64,000 bases of DNA from Bordetella petrii (GCA_017745595.1 WMBV01000022.1:1-64000); one strand, 5' to 3'. Counted from the stretch's first letter, positions 16,340-26,328 are shown. A program made the numbers and translations. The notes: generated by a model not told the origin, from the sequence alone.

Positions 16340-16485
16340 GCACAAATCTGACGAGACCCGTATTAAACCTCTAATCGGGCCGGCCCCGCAGGCGCTGGGC
16401 ACGCCGGCCGCGTATGGGATACATTCTGGCGAGGGCCGCGCCGCTGCGCGGACCGCGCGGGGGTGGTGCCCCGGTATGGAAACGC

Positions 16486-16782
16486 ATGCAGACTGAAGAC
16501 AGTTTTTTCGGCTCGGCCGGCGCGATGCTCGGCGAAGTCATCCGCGCCATCGTGGCGGGGCTGCGCTATGTGTTCGGCGGGCTGGGGTCGGCGCTGGGCG
16601 ATTTTTTCTCGGGCCTGGCCAGCGCGCTGGGCATGAGCCCCTCGGTGCTCAACTTCGCCTTGCTGGTGCTTGGCCTGGTACTGCTGTGGGCGGCCGTGAA
16701 GGCCTTTCTGGGGCGCGCCATCGTGGCCGGCATTTTCTGGCTGGTGCTGGCCATGCTGCTGCTGGGCGGCCTGATCGGCTAA
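16486..16782 (+). CDS. Small hypothetical membrane protein
   Basis: A 98-residue protein that I do not recognise as a named family. Two or three hydrophobic helices are visible: AIVAGLRYVFGGLGSALGDF (amphipathic), VLNFALLVLGLVLLWAAVKA, and VAGIFWLVLAMLLLGGLIG at the C terminus. I start at ATG 16486 (MQTEDSFFGS), 7 nt after a GGA; an upstream in-frame ATG at 16414 would add a basic, low-quality extension. It is divergent from gor and convergent with the MocR gene. Confidence 0.65.
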   Translation: MQTEDSFFGSAGAMLGEVIRAIVAGLRYVFGGLGSALGDFFSGLASALGMSPSVLNFALLVLGLVLLWAAVKAFLGRAIVAGIFWLVLAMLLLGGLIG

Positions 16783-16813
16783 AAAGTCAAAACCCACCCC
16801 CGAAGCCCCGCGC

Positions 16814-18265
16814 TCATCGCGGGCGGGCAGCCGCGATCACCTGCGCCAGGCGCCGGACCAGCGGTTCGAACAGTTCGGCCGAGGTGTTCCCGTAGCCCAG
16901 CACCAGGCCATTGTCCTGGCCGGTGGGCCGCAGCGCGAACGCCGACAGGGCGGCCGGGGCCAGCCCGGCACGGCGGGCCGCCGCCGCGATGGCGCGGTCA
17001 TCGTAAGCGGCCGGCAGGCGCAGCGTCAGGTGCAGGCCGCCATGGCCGCCCAGGACTTCGTGTTCGATCGGCAGATAGCGGGCCAGCGCGGCGCGCAGCG
17101 CCTGCTGCCGGTCGCGGTACAGGCGCCGCATGCGCCCCAGGTGGCGGGCGAACTGGCCGCTGTCCAGGAACGCGGCCAGGGCCAGTTGTTCGTGGCGGTG
17201 GCCGCCGCGCAGCAACTCGCGCACGGCCGTGTGCAACGGCCGGGCCAGGGCCGGCGGCAAGACCAGGAAGCCGATGCGCAGGGCCGGAAACATGGTCTTG
17301 CTGAACGTGCCCACGTACAGTACCGGCGCGTCGTCGGCCAGCCCCTGCATGGCCGGGATGGGTTCGCCATGATGACGGAATTCGCTGTCGTAGTCGTCTT
17401 CGATGATCCAGGCGCCGGCGCGGCGGGCGTGTTCCAGCAGTTGCAGGCGCCGCGCCGCGCCCAGCACCGCGCCGGTGGGGTACTGGTGCGAGGGCGTGGT
17501 GTAGATCAGGCGCGGCGCCCGCGAGCGCCACCAGTCCTCGGGCACGGCCAGCCCCTGCGTATCGACGCGCACCGGTACCACGCGCAGGTCGCCGGCCTGG
17601 AAGGCGGCCTTGGCGCCCCGGTAGCCGGGCTCTTCGACCCAGGCCGTGTCGCCCGGATTGCCCAGCAGGCGCACGCATAAGGCCAGCGCTTCTTGCGCGC
17701 CCTCGGTAATGACAACCTGCGCGGCGGTGCAGCGCACGCCGCGCGATACCCCCAGGTGCTGGGCGATGGCCTGGCGCAGCGCCGGCTCGCCGGCGGGGTC
17801 GCCGTACCCGAGCGTGGCCAGGGGCACGTCGCGCAGCACGCGGTCCAGGGCGCGGCGCCAGGCGCCCAATGGAAAATGGCTGAGCGCCGGCGTGCCGGGA
17901 CGCAGGGCCGAGCCCGCGTCGGCCTGCGGAGCCGATGGCGCAATGCGCGCCACCCGCCGGGCCGCCGGGGCGCAGGGCGGGGGCGCGGCGGCGCGCGAGG
18001 CGGCGGCCGGCGGCAGCGGCGCCACGCGGGTGCCTTGCCGGTCGGCGCGCACATAGCCTTCGGCCGTCAGCTGGGCATACGCCAGCAGCACGGTATTGCG
18101 CGAAACGCCCAGTTGTTCGGCCAGGACCCGCGATGCCGGCAGGCGGCTGCCGGGCGGCAGATGGCCATCCAGGATCGATTGCTTCAGGCGCTGCAGCAGT
18201 TGCCGCTGCAAGGTGTGGCGGCCCGCGGGAGCCGCCAGCGGGCTGTCGAGCAGGGTGGCGTCCAT
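16814..18265 (-). CDS. MocR/PdxR-type GntR-family regulator with aminotransferase-like domain
   Basis: A 483-residue regulator. The N-terminal winged HTH is at about 15-90 (GHLPPGSRLPASRVLAEQLG, SRNTVLLAYAQLTAEGYV). An Ala/Pro linker follows, then a fold-type I aminotransferase domain from about 115. PLP-site features include WIIEDDYDSEFRHHGEPIPA (Asp/Tyr) and VGTFSKTMFPALRIGF with the Schiff-base Lys near 325. MocR proteins sense PLP or amino-acid-PLP adducts. It is divergent from a GNAT gene with a 104-bp shared promoter region, so that acetyltransferase is a candidate target. Confidence 0.9.
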   Translation of the reverse strand: MDATLLDSPLAAPAGRHTLQRQLLQRLKQSILDGHLPPGSRLPASRVLAEQLGVSRNTVLLAYAQLTAEGYVRADRQGTRVAPLPPAAASRAAAPPPCAPAARRVARIAPSAPQADAGSALRPGTPALSHFPLGAWRRALDRVLRDVPLATLGYGDPAGEPALRQAIAQHLGVSRGVRCTAAQVVITEGAQEALALCVRLLGNPGDTAWVEEPGYRGAKAAFQAGDLRVVPVRVDTQGLAVPEDWWRSRAPRLIYTTPSHQYPTGAVLGAARRLQLLEHARRAGAWIIEDDYDSEFRHHGEPIPAMQGLADDAPVLYVGTFSKTMFPALRIGFLVLPPALARPLHTAVRELLRGGHRHEQLALAAFLDSGQFARHLGRMRRLYRDRQQALRAALARYLPIEHEVLGGHGGLHLTLRLPAAYDDRAIAAAARRAGLAPAALSAFALRPTGQDNGLVLGYGNTSAELFEPLVRRLAQVIAAARPR

Positions 18266-18369
18266 ATCCTGGCACCATGAAATAACGGGTCAATGGCGCT
18301 TTTTAGCATGCCACGGATCGGCTAGCGTACGGATGTTGCAACCGTGTTCATTCATGAGGATCTTTCGCC

Positions 18370-19083
18370 ATGTCCACCGCTTTGTCGCCGCAGCAGCCCG
18401 TCGGCCGGCCGATACCCAACTGGACCGCCCGCCCGCGTCCGCCGCGCGAGCCCCTGGCCGGCCATTACTGCCGCCTGGAACCGCTGGACGCGCAGCGCCA
18501 CGGGGCCGAGCTGCATGCCGCCTTCAGCCAGGCTCCCGACGGCAGCGACTGGACATACACCTATGCGGGGCCGTTTGCCGACGAGGCCAGCTACCTGGCC
18601 TATGCCCGCACGGCGCAGGCATCCGAAGACCCGCAGCATTTCGCCATCATCGACCTGGCCAGCGGCCGCGCCGTCGGCACTCTGGCGGCGATGCGCATCG
18701 ATCCGGCCAACGGCGTCATCGAGGTGGGCAGCGTGGCCTATTCGCGACGCCTGAAGCGCACACCGGCGGCCACCGAAGCGCAATACCTGCTGATGCGGCG
18801 CGCGTTCGACCAACTGGGCTACCGGCGCTATGAATGGAAGTGCGACAGCCTGAATGCCCCGTCGCGCGCCGCTGCCTTGCGGCTGGGTTTCCAGTTCGAA
18901 GGCATCTTCCGGCAGGCAGTGGTGTACAAGGGGCGCAACCGCGATACCGCCTGGTTCTCGATCATCGACGGCGAATGGCCCGCCGTGCGCGGCGGCCTGG
19001 AACAATGGCTGGCGCCGGACAACTTCGATGCGCAGGGCAAGCAGCGCCGGCGGCTGGCCGACCTGATCGCCGCCGCGCGCTGA
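18370..19083 (+). CDS. GNAT family N-acetyltransferase (RimJ/RimL-like)
   Basis: A 237-residue protein of the RimJ/RimL GNAT group (acetyltransf_3 type). HYCRLEPLDAQRHGAELHAA opens the domain, DLASGRAVGTLAAMRIDPAN and VIEVGSVAYSRRLKRTPAAT form the central strands with the acetyl-CoA loop. RYEWKCDSLNAPSRAAALRL and GFQFEGIFRQAVVYKGRNRD end the fold. It would acetylate an amine on a protein or small molecule; the acceptor is unknown. It is divergent from the MocR-type regulator, which may control it. Confidence 0.88.
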   Translation: MSTALSPQQPVGRPIPNWTARPRPPREPLAGHYCRLEPLDAQRHGAELHAAFSQAPDGSDWTYTYAGPFADEASYLAYARTAQASEDPQHFAIIDLASGRAVGTLAAMRIDPANGVIEVGSVAYSRRLKRTPAATEAQYLLMRRAFDQLGYRRYEWKCDSLNAPSRAAALRLGFQFEGIFRQAVVYKGRNRDTAWFSIIDGEWPAVRGGLEQWLAPDNFDAQGKQRRRLADLIAAAR

Positions 19084-19092
19084 CAGGTCGGC

Positions 19093-19170
19093 CAGGTGCC
19101 TGACACCGCTGTATGCGGAAAATCTCGGTCAAGCTTCGGTGTCTGACCCCCTGCGGGAGTCAGACACCTG
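19093..19170. repeat. REPIN-like element R5, degenerate left arm
   Basis: Only the inner half of the left arm remains (AGGTGCCTGACACCG). The right arm is full (GGTGTCTGAC-C-CCC-TGC-GGG-A-GTCAGACACC). The spacer around 19113-19137 is shared with element R12 at 52150-52172. It sits between convergent genes. Confidence 0.85.
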
Positions 19171-19195
19171 GCCTACGGAACCTGCCCCGCGGGAT

Positions 19196-20098
19196 TCAGG
19201 CCCGCGCCTTGGCGCGGATGACGATGAATATGCCCGCCATGACCAGGATGGCGCCCATCACGAAGGCGGCGTCCAGCGGTTCGTGCAGGATCAATACCCC
19301 GAAGGCCACGCCGAACAGCGGCGTCATGAACGACAGGATGGACAGGCGCGTGGCCAGGTAGCGGCGCAGCAGCCAGAACCAGACCAGCAGGCTGAACAGG
19401 GCGACTCCCAGGGTCTGGAACGCCAGGCTGGCCAGGGCGGCGGACGAGAACACCGCGTGCCCCTGGCCCGTGGCCCAGGCGAATAGCGGCAGCGCGACGC
19501 CCGCCACGGCCATCTGGTACAGCAGCGTCTTGGCGGCCGGTGTCTCGGACAGGCGCGTCTTGCGGATGGCGACGGTGGTGGCGCCCCATGATGCGCCGGC
19601 CAGCACGCCCAGCAGGTCGCCCAGCAGCATCGCGGGCGCCGCGACGGCCTGGCCGCGGCCCAGGAAGGCCACCGCGATGCCGATGAACGCCAGGGCCACC
19701 CCCAGCCACTGCGCCGGACGCAGCCGTTCTTCGGGCAGGGTCAGGTGCAGCCCCAGGGCGGTGAAGATGGGCGCGGTGTACAGGAACACCGACATGTGCG
19801 ACGCCGTGGTGTACAACAGGCCCTGCGCCACCAGCAGGAACTCGGCGGCGAACAGCGTGCCGGCGAACAGGCCCGGCGCCAGCGTGCCATCGGCGAACAC
19901 CGCGCGGCCCTCTTTGCGCAACACGACCCCGCCCAGCACCACGGCGGCGAACGCCGAGCGCAGCCCGATCTGCAGCGTGGGAGAAATATCGGCAGCCACC
20001 AGCTTGATGGCGATCTGCTGGAAGCCCCAGCACAGGCACAGCAGGATCATCAGGCCCGTGGCGCGGCCATCCAGCGGCAGGCGCGTGGCGGGCGGCAT
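19196..20098 (-). CDS. EamA/DMT family transporter
   Basis: A 300-residue membrane protein with ten predicted helices in two EamA repeats. The first repeat is LMILLCLCWGFQQIAIKLVA through TALGLHLTLPEERLRPAQWL; the second is LLGDLLGVLAGASWGATTVA through PLFGVAFGVLILHEPLDAAF. DMT proteins export or import metabolites; the substrate is unknown. ATG 20098 lies 5 nt past the stop of the thioredoxin-like gene, so the two are one transcription unit. Long upstream in-frame readings have no family match. Confidence 0.88.
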   Translation of the reverse strand: MPPATRLPLDGRATGLMILLCLCWGFQQIAIKLVAADISPTLQIGLRSAFAAVVLGGVVLRKEGRAVFADGTLAPGLFAGTLFAAEFLLVAQGLLYTTASHMSVFLYTAPIFTALGLHLTLPEERLRPAQWLGVALAFIGIAVAFLGRGQAVAAPAMLLGDLLGVLAGASWGATTVAIRKTRLSETPAAKTLLYQMAVAGVALPLFAWATGQGHAVFSSAALASLAFQTLGVALFSLLVWFWLLRRYLATRLSILSFMTPLFGVAFGVLILHEPLDAAFVMGAILVMAGIFIVIRAKARA

Positions 20099-20103
20099 CG
20101 GCG

Positions 20104-20439
20104 TCAGGGAAGCTCGGCCGGATAGCTGTCGAGCGCCAGGCCGATCTGCTGGCGCAAGTCCCAGTCGGCCAGCGATGCATTGACCGGCCCGTAGAAGGCG
20201 CCGTCGCGCACCAGAAACAGGGAAGGCAGGTGGAAGACTTCGTAGCGTTCGGTCAGGCCGCCGTTGTCGCCGGCGTCGATCCAGCACAGCCGTTCTACCG
20301 GCAGATCCAGTTGCGGCAGTTGCTCGCGGGCGATTTTGCAGGTGCCGCAGGTGCGGCTATGGAATACCAGCAATGACAGGCCCGGCGCGTCGAGCAGATA
20401 GCGGTCGGCGGTGCTGTCGGTCAGTTCGATCTGCTGCAT
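20104..20439 (-). CDS. Thioredoxin-like protein with CGTC active site
   Basis: A 111-residue thioredoxin-fold protein without signal peptide. LSLLVFHSRTCGTCKIAREQ carries the CxxC redox pair as Cys-Gly-Thr-Cys at about 34-37 instead of the usual Cys-Gly-Pro-Cys. The cis-Pro strand is YEVFHLPSLFLVRDGAFYGP. It is probably cytoplasmic; redox partners are unknown. ATG at 20439 (MQQIEL) fits the fold start, although no strong ribosome site is seen; 20478 is an alternative. It precedes the EamA gene closely. Confidence 0.82.
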   Translation of the reverse strand: MQQIELTDSTADRYLLDAPGLSLLVFHSRTCGTCKIAREQLPQLDLPVERLCWIDAGDNGGLTERYEVFHLPSLFLVRDGAFYGPVNASLADWDLRQQIGLALDSYPAELP

Positions 20440-20527
20440 GCGGCGGGCAAGAAGAGGGCGTGGAGGAATACCGGACAATAGCGCATTCGGGCGGCCAGGT
20501 GGCCAGGCAGGATCAAGGTGGTGAGGC

Positions 20528-20624
20528 CAGGTGTCTGACTCCCGCCAGGGTGTCAGACACCGAAGTATGCAGAGACCGGCGCAATACAGTGGTGTCTGAC
20601 ACCCTGGCGGGAGTCAGACACCTG
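20528..20624. repeat. REPIN-like element R6, two arms
   Basis: Left arm centre T-CCC-GCCA-GGG-T; right arm centre A-CCC-TGGC-GGG-A, the exact complement. The spacer is about 30 nt and begins CGAAGTATGCAGAG. It lies between two minus-strand genes. Confidence 0.9.
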
Positions 20625-20646
20625 GCGATAGACCTGGCGATAGCAG

Positions 20647-21921
20647 TCAGGCACCGGGCGCCAGGCTTCGATCCAGTTCCAGCACGGTTTCGTACAGCAC
20701 GCGCGTGCCGTCCAGCAATTGCGCCGGCTCGATCCATTCTTCGGGACAATGGCTGCGGCCGTCCAGGCAGGGGATGAACACCATGCCGATGGGGCCGGTG
20801 GGCGCCATATAGACCGCATCGTGTCCGGCGCCGCTGGGCAGGGGCATCGAGGCATAGCCCAGGCGGCTCGCCGCGGCTTCGATGGCCCGCATCACGCGCG
20901 GCGAGCAGGCGGTGGGATGGGCGCGGCTGACCGGCGCCACGCTGGCGGTGAGCCGCAGGGCGGCCAGGTCGCCGGCCAGCCCGGCCATCAGGGTTTCGGG
21001 AAAACGGTCGAGCACGGCATCGCTGTCGCTGCGCACTTCCAGCATCAGCTCGGCGCGGCCCGGCACCGCGTTGGCGGCGTTGGGAGTGATCTCGATGCGT
21101 CCCACGGTGGCCACCACATAGTGCGGATTGCCGCTGAGGCTGCTGGCCTGGCGGTGGGCGGCGTCGATGATGCGCGCGGCGCCCACCAGCGCGTCGCGGC
21201 GGATATCCATGGGCGTGGTGCCGGCGTGATCGGGCTGGCCCTGCACCGTGATCAGCACGCGGCGGATGCCCACGATATGGGTGACCACGCCGATGGGCAG
21301 CTGGCGGCTTTCCAGCACGGGGCCTTGTTCGATGTGCAGTTCCACGAACGCCGCCGTATCGCCGGGGCCGCGCAGCGGGGCCGCCAGGGCGGACGGGTCG
21401 CCGCCGATGCGCCGCAGGCCGTCGGCCAGGGTTTCGCCTTGCGGGTTGCGCGCCGCCAGCATGGCGGCGTCGAGCTGGCCGCACAGGGCGCGGCTGCCCA
21501 CGCACGAAATGCCGTAGTCGCTGGGCTCTTCGGACAGAAAGTCGATGACCTCGAACGGGTGTTCGAGCACGATGCCCTGTTCATGCAGGGTGCGGGCCAC
21601 CTCGATGCCGGCCAGCACGCCGATGATGCCGTCGAAGCGGCCGCCGCTCATGACGGTGTCGCAATGCGAACCGGTCACGATGGGCTTGCGTGCCGGATCG
21701 CGGCCGGCCCGGCGGCCCACCAGATTGCCGCCGGCGTCCAGGCTGACGGCCAGCCCGGCATCGGTGAACTCTTGCGCCAGCCATGCGCGCGCCTGTTCGA
21801 ACAGCGGCGTGAAGGCGCGGCGGGTCCAGGGAACATCGGGCAGGGTGTAGCGGGCAAGGGTTTCGACGCGCGACCAGAGGCGGTCGGCGTTCAGCGGAGG
21901 AAAAGTGGGGGGCATAGACAT
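20647..21921 (-). CDS. M20-family Zn-dependent amidohydrolase (N-carbamoyl-amino acid hydrolase / allantoate amidohydrolase type)
   Basis: A 424-residue M20/M28 hydantoinase-type amidase. Metal-site motifs are present: PIVTGSHCDTVMSGGRFDGI (His and Asp at about 85-97), VIDFLSEEPSDYG (Glu-Glu) and AFVELHIEQGPVLESRQLPI (His). C-terminal LPSGAGHDAVYMAPTGPIGM completes it. The family hydrolyses N-carbamoyl-L-amino acids, ureidoglycolate or allantoate in the cytoplasm. The exact substrate is not decidable here; no purine pathway gene adjoins it, though a ureidoglycolate lyase lies 5 kb away. Confidence 0.88.
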   Translation of the reverse strand: MSMPPTFPPLNADRLWSRVETLARYTLPDVPWTRRAFTPLFEQARAWLAQEFTDAGLAVSLDAGGNLVGRRAGRDPARKPIVTGSHCDTVMSGGRFDGIIGVLAGIEVARTLHEQGIVLEHPFEVIDFLSEEPSDYGISCVGSRALCGQLDAAMLAARNPQGETLADGLRRIGGDPSALAAPLRGPGDTAAFVELHIEQGPVLESRQLPIGVVTHIVGIRRVLITVQGQPDHAGTTPMDIRRDALVGAARIIDAAHRQASSLSGNPHYVVATVGRIEITPNAANAVPGRAELMLEVRSDSDAVLDRFPETLMAGLAGDLAALRLTASVAPVSRAHPTACSPRVMRAIEAAASRLGYASMPLPSGAGHDAVYMAPTGPIGMVFIPCLDGRSHCPEEWIEPAQLLDGTRVLYETVLELDRSLAPGA

Positions 21922-21984
21922 CCTGAATAAACATGCTGGGCGCGCACGGCAGTGCCGCAGGTGGGCACGCGACGCCTGGGCCGA

Positions 21985-23406
21985 TTATGGCATGGCGGCG
22001 CGTGCCGTCCGGGCCGGCGGCCGCAACGGGGGCGCCAGTCCGGCACGTTCGCGGCGCAGCCAGCGGCGCGTCATCAGTACGGCCACGACGCCCAGGCCGA
22101 TGGCCAGGCCGCTCCAGATGCCGACTCCGCGCCATCCGGCCCAGAAGGCCAGCGCGGCGCCGGCCGGCAGCCCCAGGCCCCAATAGCCGATGGCGGCGTA
22201 CAGCATCGGCACGCGCGTGTCGTGCAGGCCGCGCAGCATGCCGGCGCCCATGACCTGCGCCCCGTCGACGATCTGGAACACCGCGGCCACGGCCAGGTAT
22301 GACGAGGCCAGCGCCAGCAATCCGGCGTTGGCCGGGGTATGGATGTCGAAGAACGCCGCCAGCAGCCAGTGCGGCACGGTAATCATCAAGATCGCGGCGA
22401 TCACCATCGATCCCACGCCCAGTCCGTAGGCGGTCCAGCCGGCCCGCTGGATGGCGGCCGCGTTGCGGGCGCCATAGGCCAGGCCCACGCGCACGGTGGC
22501 GGCCTGGGCGATGCCGTAGGGCACCATGAAGCTGATGCTGGCGATCTGGATGGCCACCGCGTGCGCGGCCAGTTCCGCTTCGCCCAGCCAGCCCATCAGA
22601 AAAGCGGCGGCGTTGAAAATCGTGACTTCGAAGGCGGTGGCCGCCGCGATGGGCAGGCCCAGCTTCCACAAGGCCGCCAGCCGCCGGGAATCGGGCCGCC
22701 ATACGCCACCGAACAGGCGGTAGCGCCGGAAGCGGCGGTCGCGGGTAACGACGACGATCATGCCCACGAACAGCATCATGCTGGCCGATGCGCTGGCGAT
22801 GCCCGCGCCGATCAGGCCCAGGGGCGGAAAGCCCAGCTTGCCGAACACCAGCGCCCAGTCGGCCACCGCATTGAACAGGATGCCGGCCAACGCTACCCAC
22901 AGCGCCGAGCGCGGCCGCTGCAGCGCCGCCACGAACGAGCGCAGCACCAGGAAGCCCAGGAAAGGCGGCAGCCCCCACAGCAGGGCGCGCAGGTAGACGC
23001 CGGCCTGTGCGGCCAGTTCGGGCGGCTGGCGGATGGCCAGCAGTATGGCCTCGCCATGCCACAGGGCCAGACAGGCCGGCACCGAAATAATGACGGCGGT
23101 CCATAGCCCCTGCGCGACGGTGCGGCGCACTTCGCGCACCGAATGGCGGCGCGCGCCCAGTTCGCGCGCCACCATGGGCGCGGTGGCGGTCACCAGGCCC
23201 AGGGCGAAAAAGGCGAACGCGGCATACAGATTGGCGCCCAGCGCGCTGGCGGCGAGCGGTTGCGACCCCAGCCGCCCGATGAAGATCACGTCGGTGGCGG
23301 TCATGGCGATTTGCGCCAGGCTGGTCAGGACAAGGGGCAGGCTCAGCGCGAGCGTGGCGCGGATTTCCCGCGCCCACGCCGCGCCGGCGGTATTGATGTG
23401 CGACAT
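21985..23406 (-). CDS. MATE family efflux transporter (NorM-like)
   Basis: A 473-residue inner-membrane protein with 12 hydrophobic segments in two MatE halves. [20 protein letters not shown] and [20 protein letters not shown] open the first, and [20 protein letters not shown] and [20 protein letters not shown] mark the second. MATE pumps expel cationic drugs or metabolites in exchange for Na+ or H+. About 60 bp separate it from the M20 gene downstream. No regulator is visible beside it. Confidence 0.92.
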   Translation of the reverse strand: MSHINTAGAAWAREIRATLALSLPLVLTSLAQIAMTATDVIFIGRLGSQPLAASALGANLYAAFAFFALGLVTATAPMVARELGARRHSVREVRRTVAQGLWTAVIISVPACLALWHGEAILLAIRQPPELAAQAGVYLRALLWGLPPFLGFLVLRSFVAALQRPRSALWVALAGILFNAVADWALVFGKLGFPPLGLIGAGIASASASMMLFVGMIVVVTRDRRFRRYRLFGGVWRPDSRRLAALWKLGLPIAAATAFEVTIFNAAAFLMGWLGEAELAAHAVAIQIASISFMVPYGIAQAATVRVGLAYGARNAAAIQRAGWTAYGLGVGSMVIAAILMITVPHWLLAAFFDIHTPANAGLLALASSYLAVAAVFQIVDGAQVMGAGMLRGLHDTRVPMLYAAIGYWGLGLPAGAALAFWAGWRGVGIWSGLAIGLGVVAVLMTRRWLRRERAGLAPPLRPPARTARAAMP

Positions 23407-23701
23407 AGGGTTTCCGGCGTCAAGGCGGCATGATACGCCCTGCTTGGGGTTTTCCCTATAATGCCCGCGGGCCCGCGCCGGAAACCCGGCTTCCGCTCGC
23501 GTCGCGGCCCGACGGCGTGCCCCGTCCCCGCCCGTGCTGCTTTATCATTTATGGGGACGCAACTGACATACCATGTTTCATTCCTTGCGGCGCGGATTCG
23601 CAAGCGAGGCGTCCATGCAAGTAATATGACGCCACTGGTTCACATACTGATGCGGGCCCCTTGCGGGCCCGCATGATCTTTTACTCTAGGAGATGGGCCC
23701 G
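23407..23701 (+). promoter_or_regulatory. pckG upstream region with leader hairpin
   Basis: This 295-bp gap holds no recognised gene. It has a TATAAT at 23457-23462 without a clear -35. A short possible leader ORF starts at ATG 23573 (18 codons, MFHSLRRGFASEASMQVI). A strong hairpin lies at 23649-23673 (ATGCGGGCCC, loop CTTGC, GGGCCCGCAT) followed by GATCTTTT. The hairpin plus T-rich tail lies just before the pckG ribosome site AGGAG, suggesting termination or attenuation; this is inference. Confidence 0.45.
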
Positions 23702-25558
23702 ATGAATAAACCGTTCGACGGCGGGATCGCTACGCTCAATGTTCCCGCATACGTCAAGCACCAGGGGCTGATCGAATGGGTGGCGCGGATCGCCGCGCTC
23801 ACCAAGCCCGATCGTGTTGTCTGGTGTGACGGATCCCAAGAAGAATACGATCGTCTGTGCGAACAGATGGTGCAGTCGGGCATGCTGCGCCGCCTGAATC
23901 CGGCCAAGCGCGCCAACTCGTACCTGGCCTGCTCCGATCCCTCCGACGTCGCCCGCGTCGAAGACCGCACCTTCATCTGCTCCGAACGCGCCGAAGATGC
24001 CGGCCCCACCAACAACTGGGCCGACCCGGCCGAAATGCGCGCCACGCTCGACGGCCTGTTCGACGGCGCCATGCGCGGCCGCACCATGTACGTGGTGCCG
24101 TTCTCGATGGGCCCGCTGGGGTCCGATATCGCGCATATCGGCGTCGAACTGTCCGACAGCCCCTATGTGGTGGTGAACATGCGCATCATGACGCGCATGG
24201 GCCGCGCCGTATTCGACGTGCTGGGCGCCGACGGCGAGTTCGTGCCCTGCGTGCACAGCGTGGGCGCGCCGCTGGCCGAGGGCCAGGCCGACGTCGTGTG
24301 GCCGTGCAACCCCACCAAGTACATCGTGCACTATCCCGAAAGCCGCCAGATCTGGAGCTACGGCTCGGGCTACGGCGGCAACGCGCTGCTGGGCAAGAAA
24401 TGCTTCGCGCTGCGCATCGCGTCCACCATGGGGCGCGACCAGGGCTGGCTGGCCGAGCACATGCTGATCCTGGGCGTGACCTCGCCCAAGGGCCGCAAGT
24501 ACCACGTGGCGGCGGCGTTTCCGTCGGCCTGCGGCAAAACCAACTTCGCCATGCTGATCCCGCCGCAGGGCATGGACGGCTGGAAGGTGTCCACCATCGG
24601 CGACGACATCGCCTGGATCAAGCCGGGCGCCGATGGCCGCCTGCGCGCCATCAACCCCGAAGCCGGCTATTTCGGCGTGGCCCCGGGCACCAGCGAAAAA
24701 ACCAACTACAACGCCATGGCCACCCTGAAGGCCAACGTCATTTTCACCAACGTGGCGCTTACCGACGACGGCGATGTCTGGTGGGAAGGCATGACCGACA
24801 CCCCGCCGGATCACCTGATCGACTGGCAGGGCCAAGACTGGACCCCGCAGATCGCCAAGGAAACCGGCCGCAAGGCCGCCCACCCCAACGCGCGCTTCAC
24901 GGCCCCGGCCGCGCAGTGCCCGTCCATCGACCCCGAATGGGAAAACCCCGAAGGCGTGGTCATCGACGCGTTCATCTTCGGCGGGCGCCGTTCCACCACC
25001 GTGCCGCTGGTGACCGAGGCGCGCAATTGGGTCGAAGGGGTCTACATGGCCGCCACCATGGGGTCCGAGACCACCGCCGCCGCCGCCGGGCAGCAGGGCG
25101 TGGTGCGCCGCGACCCGTTCGCCATGCTGCCGTTCTGCGGCTACAACATGAGCGATTACTTCGGCCACTGGCTGAAGCTGGGCAAGCGCCTGCAAGACGC
25201 CGGCGCGGTGCTGCCGCGCATCTATTGCGTCAACTGGTTCCGCAAGGGCCCCGATGGCAAGTTCGTCTGGCCCGGCTTCGGCGACAACATGCGCGTGCTG
25301 AAATGGATGCTGGGCCGCATCGACGGCACGGCCGGCGGCGTCGAGCAGGTCTTCGGCGTGTCGCCCACGTACCAGGACATCGACTGGACCGGCCTGGAAT
25401 TCAGCCCCGACAAATTCCAGCAAGTGATCTCGGTCGACGCGGCTTCGTGGCGCGACGAACTGGCGCTGCACGACACGCTGTTCGAGAAACTGGCCGACCG
25501 CCTGCCGGGCGAACTGCCGGGAGTGAAGTCGTCCATTCAAGGCCGCCTGGCCGCCTGA
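23702..25558 (+). CDS. pckG: Phosphoenolpyruvate carboxykinase (GTP)
   Basis: A 618-residue GTP-dependent PEPCK, which converts oxaloacetate to phosphoenolpyruvate for gluconeogenesis. Signatures are [20 protein letters not shown] at about 135, the kinase-1a P-loop [20 protein letters not shown] at about 275-294 containing the hyper-reactive Cys, and [14 protein letters not shown] for metal binding. [20 protein letters not shown] (Arg and Tyr) follows. Length is normal for the bacterial enzyme. ATG 23702 is chosen over 23693 because AGGAG is properly spaced from it. A terminator-like hairpin lies in the leader. Confidence 0.97.
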   Translation: MNKPFDGGIATLNVPAYVKHQGLIEWVARIAALTKPDRVVWCDGSQEEYDRLCEQMVQSGMLRRLNPAKRANSYLACSDPSDVARVEDRTFICSERAEDAGPTNNWADPAEMRATLDGLFDGAMRGRTMYVVPFSMGPLGSDIAHIGVELSDSPYVVVNMRIMTRMGRAVFDVLGADGEFVPCVHSVGAPLAEGQADVVWPCNPTKYIVHYPESRQIWSYGSGYGGNALLGKKCFALRIASTMGRDQGWLAEHMLILGVTSPKGRKYHVAAAFPSACGKTNFAMLIPPQGMDGWKVSTIGDDIAWIKPGADGRLRAINPEAGYFGVAPGTSEKTNYNAMATLKANVIFTNVALTDDGDVWWEGMTDTPPDHLIDWQGQDWTPQIAKETGRKAAHPNARFTAPAAQCPSIDPEWENPEGVVIDAFIFGGRRSTTVPLVTEARNWVEGVYMAATMGSETTAAAAGQQGVVRRDPFAMLPFCGYNMSDYFGHWLKLGKRLQDAGAVLPRIYCVNWFRKGPDGKFVWPGFGDNMRVLKWMLGRIDGTAGGVEQVFGVSPTYQDIDWTGLEFSPDKFQQVISVDAASWRDELALHDTLFEKLADRLPGELPGVKSSIQGRLAA

Positions 25559-25576
25559 GGCCAGCCTGGGCCAGGT

Positions 25577-25671
25577 AGGTGTCTGACTCCCGAAGGGTGT
25601 CAGACACCTAAGTGTGCGTAGGCCGTCTCAATATAGAACGGTGTCTGACACCCTTCGGGAGTCAGACACCT
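25577..25671. repeat. REPIN-like element R7, two arms
   Basis: Left arm centre T-CCC-GAA-GGG-T; right arm centre A-CCC-TTC-GGG-A, the exact complement. The spacer is about 32 nt (starts TAAGTGTGCGTAGG). It lies between pckG and the methyltransferase gene. Confidence 0.9.
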
Positions 25672-25698
25672 GCTGCCATCTCCAACCTTCCCGACCTC

Positions 25699-26328
25699 AT
25701 GCCCATGCGCCCCGACGACTTGCGCCACATCAGCGAGCAGACGCTGGCGCATTACAACGAACGCGCCGACAGCTTCGAGGCGGGCACGCGCGATCACGAC
25801 GTCAGCCAGAACATCGCCGCGCTGCTGCGCCACTTGCCGGGCGCGGGGCCGCACGACATCCTGGACCTGGGCTGCGGCCCGGGCCGCGACCTGAAAACCT
25901 TTGCCGCGCTCGGCCATCGCCCGGTGGGGCTGGACGGCGCCGAGCGCTTCGTGGCCATGGCCCGTCAGGCATCGGGCTGCGAGGTGTGGCAGCAGGACCT
26001 GCTGGCCCTGGACCTGCCCGCCGGCCGCTTCGACGGCGTCTACGCCAACGCGGTGCTGTTCCATGTGCCTACCCAGGAACTGCCGCGGGTGCTGCGGCAG
26101 TTGCGGGCCGCGCTGCGTGCCGGCGGCGCCTTGTTCTGCTCGAATCCGCGCGGCGACAACCAGGAAGGCTGGAACCGCGGCCGCTACGGCGCCTACCACG
26201 ACCTGGAAGCCTGGCGCGCCCTGATGGCCGGGGCGGGCTTTGACGAGCTCGAACATTACTACCGGCCCGACGGGCTGCCGCGCGAACAGCAGCCCTGGCT
26301 GGCCAGCGTCTGGCGCCCACGGCCGTGA
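25699..26328 (+). CDS. Class I SAM-dependent methyltransferase
   Basis: A 209-residue cytoplasmic methyltransferase. The Rossmann motif I is DILDLGCGPGRDLKTFAALG at about 53-72; GHRPVGLDGAERFVAMARQA carries the acidic ribose-binding residue. DGVYANAVLFHVPTQELPRV is motif IV/post-II and RAGGALFCSNPRGDNQEGW follows. The substrate is unknown. I start at ATG 25699 (MPMRPDDL), past repeat R7; longer readings run through the repeat. The downstream glycosylase gene begins with GTG overlapping its TGA, so the two are translationally coupled. Confidence 0.87.
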   Translation: MPMRPDDLRHISEQTLAHYNERADSFEAGTRDHDVSQNIAALLRHLPGAGPHDILDLGCGPGRDLKTFAALGHRPVGLDGAERFVAMARQASGCEVWQQDLLALDLPAGRFDGVYANAVLFHVPTQELPRVLRQLRAALRAGGALFCSNPRGDNQEGWNRGRYGAYHDLEAWRALMAGAGFDELEHYYRPDGLPREQQPWLASVWRPRP

